DNA from: Bacillota bacterium
Lineage (GTDB): Bacteria; Bacillota; Desulfotomaculia; Desulfotomaculales; Desulfallaceae
Length of the DNA stretch: 8,704 nt
Direction: 5' to 3'
Assembly (NCBI GenBank): GCA_009781965.1
Contig: WQUS01000372.1
Location: 1 to 8,704 of the forward strand
Position 1 is the stretch's first letter, and each line of letters begins with the position of its first letter. The notes below the pieces were generated by a model, which worked only from the letters and a program-made list of their open reading frames with translations, searched no databases and was not told the DNA's origin. The position numbers were made by a program, and so were the translations under genes. Of the stretch, positions 5,351 to 8,704 are shown piece after piece.

Positions 5351-6661
5351 ATGTTTTTTTTGCAACAACGCTTACTAAAAAAACTACGCGCTGTTTGGAG
5401 CCGGTGGAGAGAGGACCTTCTTAATTTCAAGGGGCAGGGGGAGTTTGATACTTTTTTACCGGAAGAAATTATGCTGGAATCATTTAAAGGCAAAGCCCGG
5501 ATTCAACGGTATGTTGCTCATCGCTCTCCTTTGCGTGGCAGCTATTGCTTGCTGATTATTTTATTGCTCTTCGGTGTTTTGGTTGGTTTCTCCTACTGGC
5601 CCGTTAATCGCCAGCCCCAAAATACTTCCCTGGACTCACTGCTGATGCACAGCCCTTCCGCCAAAGAGACTGTTTTTACCGCTGCCTTTGTGGGGGACAT
5701 CATGATGGGGCGCAGTGTGGAAAGTGCCGCCAAGTTTAAAGGCTATGACGCTTATTTTAAGTATACCAAAGACTTTTTTACCGGTTGCGATTTGGTGCTG
5801 GGCAATCTTGAAGACCCGATTATCAGTGAAAATGATCAATATGTTGTGGCTGAAAAAGATATCCTTTTAAGCGCCAGCAAAGCCAGCCTTTTCGCCCTTA
5901 AAGATGCCGGATTTAACATGCTTGACCTGGCTAATAACCACATGATGGATTATGGCGACAAAGGCCTGTTTTATACCTTGGACGCTTTAGAACAAACGGG
6001 CATTAGCCATTTTGGCGCCGGTCATGATCTCCGGGAAGCTATGGGTTATCAATTGCTGAAGCGCAAAGGAGTTAAAGTAGCCATAGTTGGCGCTAACGAT
6101 GCGCTTGTGCCCAACGGTTTTGCCGCCTATGGCAATATTCCCGGAGTTTTGTCGATCCGCAGCCAACAAGAGGCCTCTTATTTAATCAAGGCCGTATCCA
6201 ATGCCGCGGCTGCGGGCGATGTCGTCATTGTCTTTATGCACTGGGGTAATGAGTATACGGCAAATCTTGACAGTGAACAGCGTGATATTGGCAGGAGTTT
6301 GATTGACGCCGGCGCCGATGTTGTCATCGGCAGCCATGCCCATGTGCTGCAGCCGGTTGAACTTTATCACAACGGCGTTATTTTTTACGGTTTAGGGAAC
6401 TTTGTTATGGATCAGGGCTGGAGCGACACGAAAGATTCCTGTCTGGTCCGATACTGTTTGGATGCGGCGGGGCAAGGCGTCTTTGAGGTGATTCCCCTGC
6501 GCATTGCAAATGCAACCCCTGCTGAAACAGATAATCCCTTTTTCACCAAGCGCATCATGCATACTTTGACAAAAAATCTGGCGCCGGAAAATTATAAGCT
6601 GGAAAATAACAGGCTATATATATATCCGTCTAAATTACAGCTTGGCGGAAACGCCAAATGA
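5351..6661 (+). CDS. pgsA: Poly-gamma-glutamate synthesis/export protein PgsA/CapA (PGA_cap metallophosphatase fold)
   Basis: 436 aa. Membrane-anchored third subunit of the poly-gamma-glutamate machinery, needed for polymer release or transport. One transmembrane segment (about 65-83) puts the large domain outside. The domain spans about 108-385 with the calcineurin-like phosphoesterase signature: AAFVGDIMMGR (111-121), LGNLEDPI (150-157), LANNHMMDYG (193-202), FMHWGNEY (295-302), GSHAHVLQPVE (327-337) and FYGLGNFVMDQ (345-355). The probable metal residues D, N, H and the HAH pair are all there. Unusual: about 64 residues, rich in K/R and amphipathic, precede the membrane segment, against roughly 25 in the Bacillus protein as I recall it. 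The ATG at 5351 is firmly set by GAGGAG 8 nt upstream; the frame is open further upstream into pgsC, but that part has no ribosome site. 13 nt after pgsC. Confidence 0.94.
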   Translation: MFFLQQRLLKKLRAVWSRWREDLLNFKGQGEFDTFLPEEIMLESFKGKARIQRYVAHRSPLRGSYCLLIILLLFGVLVGFSYWPVNRQPQNTSLDSLLMHSPSAKETVFTAAFVGDIMMGRSVESAAKFKGYDAYFKYTKDFFTGCDLVLGNLEDPIISENDQYVVAEKDILLSASKASLFALKDAGFNMLDLANNHMMDYGDKGLFYTLDALEQTGISHFGAGHDLREAMGYQLLKRKGVKVAIVGANDALVPNGFAAYGNIPGVLSIRSQQEASYLIKAVSNAAAAGDVVIVFMHWGNEYTANLDSEQRDIGRSLIDAGADVVIGSHAHVLQPVELYHNGVIFYGLGNFVMDQGWSDTKDSCLVRYCLDAAGQGVFEVIPLRIANATPAETDNPFFTKRIMHTLTKNLAPENYKLENNRLYIYPSKLQLGGNAK

Positions 6662-6680
6662 TCACGGGAGTGAATAAGTT

Positions 6681-7745
6681 TTGAAAAAACCTTTATTGGT
6701 TTTTCTTTTGGTGTTTATTTTAATTGTGATTGCAGTAAACAATTCATCTCTTAGAAGCAGTGTTATAACTACTTCGGAAAACGGCAACAAGGCATTACCT
6801 GATGGCCAAAACAGTACAAGCAACTCTGCCGAGCTGACGCCGCCGGACATTGGCAATGATCCGGCAAACTTGGTTGGCACACGCCGCGGCCAATTTGCCC
6901 AGCGTAACGGATATGTATATCGTGCTGATACCGGGATTACAAGGGAAAATTTAAATGGCGGCGGCCAAAAAATATTAGCAACAAAAGGTGTCTCAAGCGG
7001 TGGAGCTTATCTTAATGTTATTGGTGACACGATTTATTATCTGGCCGATGATGGGATAATGTCCATGCACACGGATGGGACAAACAGAAAACGGATTGTT
7101 ACAACAACTGCCGGTCCTGACGGTACTAGGATTACCAATTTGTTTGTTGTTAAAAATAGACTGTATTATACTTTATACCGATCAGAAAACTCTGCCATGG
7201 GAAATTTTTATATTTACAAAGCTGAATTAGATGGCACAGATGCAAGGCGCATAGCTGAAAACAGTGCAATTATCTTAATTGCCGGGCATTGGATTTATTA
7301 CCAAAAAGATCAGGATAAAGAAAAATTTTATCAGATGGAAACAGACGGAGCAGATAAAACAAAAATTGCTGGCCTCAATAATTTTGGCGGCAATGCTGAT
7401 GTTCTGAATATAACCGCTGACGAATGGATATATTACTGTGATTTGGCTAATGGTGAGTGCAATATTCATAAGATCAAAACCAATGGAACAAAAGATACGG
7501 ATTTAAAAATTCAAAGTCACAGCGTAATTGTCTATAATAATTATATATATTTTCTTGCTGCCGGCGGTAATTTAACTTCAGGCAGCTTATACCGGGCCAA
7601 TTGGGACGGAAGTAAAATAACAAAGGTTTCGGATCCGGCAGGCAGTGACGGTTTTATTGCGGGAATTACAACGAAGGGATTGTATCTAAATAAGCTAAAC
7701 CACAGCGGTAGTTGTGAATTCATCTCCTTTGATCATAATCGTTAG
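6681..7745 (+). CDS. Secreted or membrane-anchored beta-propeller protein (DUF5050-like), fourth gene of the pgs operon
   Basis: 354 aa; not a member of the classical pgs set. The TTG at 6681 has GGGAG 10 nt upstream and gives MKK plus a hydrophobic stretch (4-19): a signal peptide or anchor without a lipobox cysteine. A Ser/Asn/Thr-rich linker (20-65) follows. From about 78 to 350 the chain shows repeats of about 30-45 residues of the form [W/Y/L]-[I/Y]-Y-Y ... T/L-D/N-G-[T/A/S]-x-x-x-K/R-I: 118-140, 161-192, 204-230, 249-276 and 288-317, with a weaker one at 78-100. That is the pattern of DUF5050/LRP1-type beta-propellers, and I infer five to seven blades outside the membrane. No catalytic motif is seen. 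It begins 19 nt after pgsA and shares its terminator, so cotranscription is likely. Base composition is markedly A+T-richer than pgsA (sampled lines 22-35% G+C against about 60%), which suggests a separate origin. Function unknown; a polymer-binding or assembly role is only a guess from position. Confidence 0.85.
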   Translation: MKKPLLVFLLVFILIVIAVNNSSLRSSVITTSENGNKALPDGQNSTSNSAELTPPDIGNDPANLVGTRRGQFAQRNGYVYRADTGITRENLNGGGQKILATKGVSSGGAYLNVIGDTIYYLADDGIMSMHTDGTNRKRIVTTTAGPDGTRITNLFVVKNRLYYTLYRSENSAMGNFYIYKAELDGTDARRIAENSAIILIAGHWIYYQKDQDKEKFYQMETDGADKTKIAGLNNFGGNADVLNITADEWIYYCDLANGECNIHKIKTNGTKDTDLKIQSHSVIVYNNYIYFLAAGGNLTSGSLYRANWDGSKITKVSDPAGSDGFIAGITTKGLYLNKLNHSGSCEFISFDHNR

Positions 7746-7803
7746 GGCAACAGCATTTACTGTTCTTCAAGAAAAAGTAAATGCTGTTGCCCTAACGTTT
7801 TTT
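7740..7803 (+). terminator. Strong intrinsic terminator of the pgs operon
   Basis: A perfect 22-bp inverted repeat (7740-7761 with 7776-7797) with a 14-nt loop is followed by six T at 7798-7803. The left arm starts inside the last sense codon and includes the TAG stop of the propeller gene. The minus strand has no T-run after the stem (it reads ATTATGATC), so it is a proper intrinsic terminator only for the plus strand. The SLH gene on the other strand ends 8 bp past the T-run. Confidence 0.95.
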
Positions 7804-7810
7804 ATTTGCA

Positions 7811-8704
7811 TTAATTTAAAGAGTTGTAAATCCTTAACAGCGTGGCGATACTTTGCTCCCGGGTATAAAGGCCCCGGGGCGCAAACTGATTATTGCCTAC
7901 CCCGTTCATGATCCCTTGGGCTTGCACATTGCCGACGGCGGATATAGCCCATGGGGAAATCCTGTTCTTATCGGCAAAGGAGGGGGCGGTGTTTGTTGGC
8001 GGACTGTCCAGTGCCTGCAGCAAATTGGTTAAGATTACTGCCGCTTGCTCCCGGGTAATTTGCTCATGGGGAGCAAATTTGTTGTTGCCCATACCGGAAA
8101 CAATATTCAGTCCCGCCATTTTGGCGACATTAATGTCATTAGTGTCAGCAAATTGTTTTCTGGCCGTGATGGTGGAACCGGTAGTCTTTTCATATACTTG
8201 CACGGCAATGGCGCAGAACTCCAGCCGGGTAGCCGGTTTGGTATAGTTATTTTGCAGCGAGTCCGGAACCAGGCCAAGCTGGATCGCTTGAACGACGGCT
8301 GATTTGGCCCAATCAGACGGTGGATTTAATAAGGCGTTTGTCTCGGGGTTGGAACTGGTTGTCGGATTCGAATTAGTGGTTGGATTTGTATTAGTTAGCG
8401 TATATCTAAAAGTAGCCACCGGGCTGTCGGACAGGCCCGATTTGCCGGCGATGGCTCTGATGGTGGTGGCTGCGTTGATTGGGATGGGTGCGCTGTAAAG
8501 AGTGCTGTTGGCAGTAGGGGTGGCGCCGTTTAAGGTGTACCTGATTTTGGCGCCGGTTGTTGCGCAGGTCAGGTAAACCACGCTCCCATTGGTTACGACA
8601 GCGCCGTCCGGAGGATTGGCTATTCCCGCCGCTGTCTGAACAACCGGGGTGGTTAACCGATAGGTGAAAGTAGCCACCGGGCTGTCAGACAGGCCGGACT
8701 TAAT
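7811..8704 (-). CDS. Cell-surface protein with CHB_HEX_C-type repeats and three SLH repeats, C-terminal part (partial)
   Basis: 297 residues are visible, and the frame runs off the right edge, so the N-terminus is missing. Counting from the edge, the first residues (KSGLSDSPVATFTYRL) are the end of one chitobiase/hexosaminidase C-terminal-like Ig-fold repeat. A full second repeat spans about 28-103 (NPPDGAVVTNGS, KIRYTLNGATPT, YSAPIPI, TTIRAIAGKSGLSDSP). A Thr/Asn/Pro/Ser linker with NPTT-type repeats covers about 103-128. Three SLH repeats follow at about 130-175, 185-233 and 243-297, with ITREQAA and YTREQS as the conserved TRE motifs and GMGNNKFAP / GVGNNQFAP before them. SLH modules anchor exported proteins to the cell-wall polymer or peptidoglycan. 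An internal GTG at 8677 is not a real start, because the repeat continues upstream of it. The function of the missing N-terminal part is unknown. Confidence 0.9.
   Translation of the reverse strand: MKSGLSDSPVATFTYRLTTPVVQTAAGIANPPDGAVVTNGSVVYLTCATTGAKIRYTLNGATPTANSTLYSAPIPINAATTIRAIAGKSGLSDSPVATFRYTLTNTNPTTNSNPTTSSNPETNALLNPPSDWAKSAVVQAIQLGLVPDSLQNNYTKPATRLEFCAIAVQVYEKTTGSTITARKQFADTNDINVAKMAGLNIVSGMGNNKFAPHEQITREQAAVILTNLLQALDSPPTNTAPSFADKNRISPWAISAVGNVQAQGIMNGVGNNQFAPRGLYTREQSIATLLRIYNSLN
8409..8701 (-). repeat. Intragenic repeat, period 258 bp (86 residues)
   Basis: Positions 8409-8443 and 8667-8701 are 35-bp segments differing at only three bases, 258 bp apart. They encode the KSGLSDSPVATF end of two successive Ig-like repeats of the SLH protein. 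The nearly unchanged DNA points to a recent duplication or to gene conversion between repeats, and more copies probably lie beyond the window. Confidence 0.85.

Noticed and set aside
8340..8400. Short direct repeats that might suggest a CRISPR or minisatellite
   Set aside because: They are the codons of the Asn-Pro-Thr-Thr linker in the SLH protein; no spacer-repeat structure is present.
7893..8498. Plus-strand open frames of 64-117 codons opposite the SLH gene
   Set aside because: They mirror the repeat and linker coding of the minus-strand gene and have no independent support.

Overview
The window looks like chromosomal DNA from a Firmicute (Bacillota). The signs are a T-box (tRNA-sensing) leader in front of an amino-acid operon, strong GGAGG-type ribosome binding sites, frequent TTG/GTG starts, a Bacillus-like poly-gamma-glutamate cluster and a surface protein with S-layer homology (SLH) repeats. 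A spore-forming diderm of the Negativicutes (Sporomusa/Pelosinus-like) would fit, but that is inference; nothing here proves an outer membrane.

Layout. (a) 1-553, minus: the N-terminal part of a GAF-domain sensor or regulator, cut by the window edge. (b) 554-749: intergenic DNA with a perfect 14-bp tandem repeat and a strong imperfect inverted repeat. (c) 750-2931, minus: a two-gene aromatic amino-acid operon, aroF (DAHP synthase with N-terminal regulatory domain) then pheA (prephenate dehydratase-ACT-chorismate mutase, the reverse of the usual domain order). It is preceded by a leader of about 470 nt (about 3404-2932) that holds a Stem I with an apparent UUC (Phe) specifier and, unusually, two successive T-box antiterminator/terminator modules. 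(d) 3570-7745, plus: pgsB-pgsC-pgsA, the poly-gamma-glutamate synthase and export genes, followed by a secreted or membrane-anchored beta-propeller protein. They are read divergently from the aro operon and closed by a hairpin terminator with a perfect 22-bp stem at 7740-7803. (e) 7811-8704, minus: the C-terminal part of a secreted protein with chitobiase-type (CHB_HEX_C) repeats and three SLH repeats, converging on the pgs operon.

How the genes work together. AroF makes the first committed intermediate of the shikimate pathway, and PheA takes chorismate through prephenate to phenylpyruvate. One Phe-responsive leader in front of both ties entry into the pathway and the Phe branch to the charging of tRNA-Phe. 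Enzyme-level feedback is also likely through the N-terminal domain of AroF and the ACT domain of PheA. The pgs genes encode an ATP-dependent glutamate ligase (PgsB), its membrane partner (PgsC) and a membrane-anchored metallophosphatase-fold protein (PgsA/CapA). The fourth gene is not part of the classical Bacillus set and is clearly more A+T-rich than pgsA. With the SLH protein next door, the right half of the window is devoted to the cell surface.

The least ordinary features are the duplicated antiterminator/terminator module in the aroF leader, the inverted domain order of PheA, and the propeller gene attached to pgsBCA. I found no CRISPR array, tRNA, rRNA, transposase or recognisable defence system.
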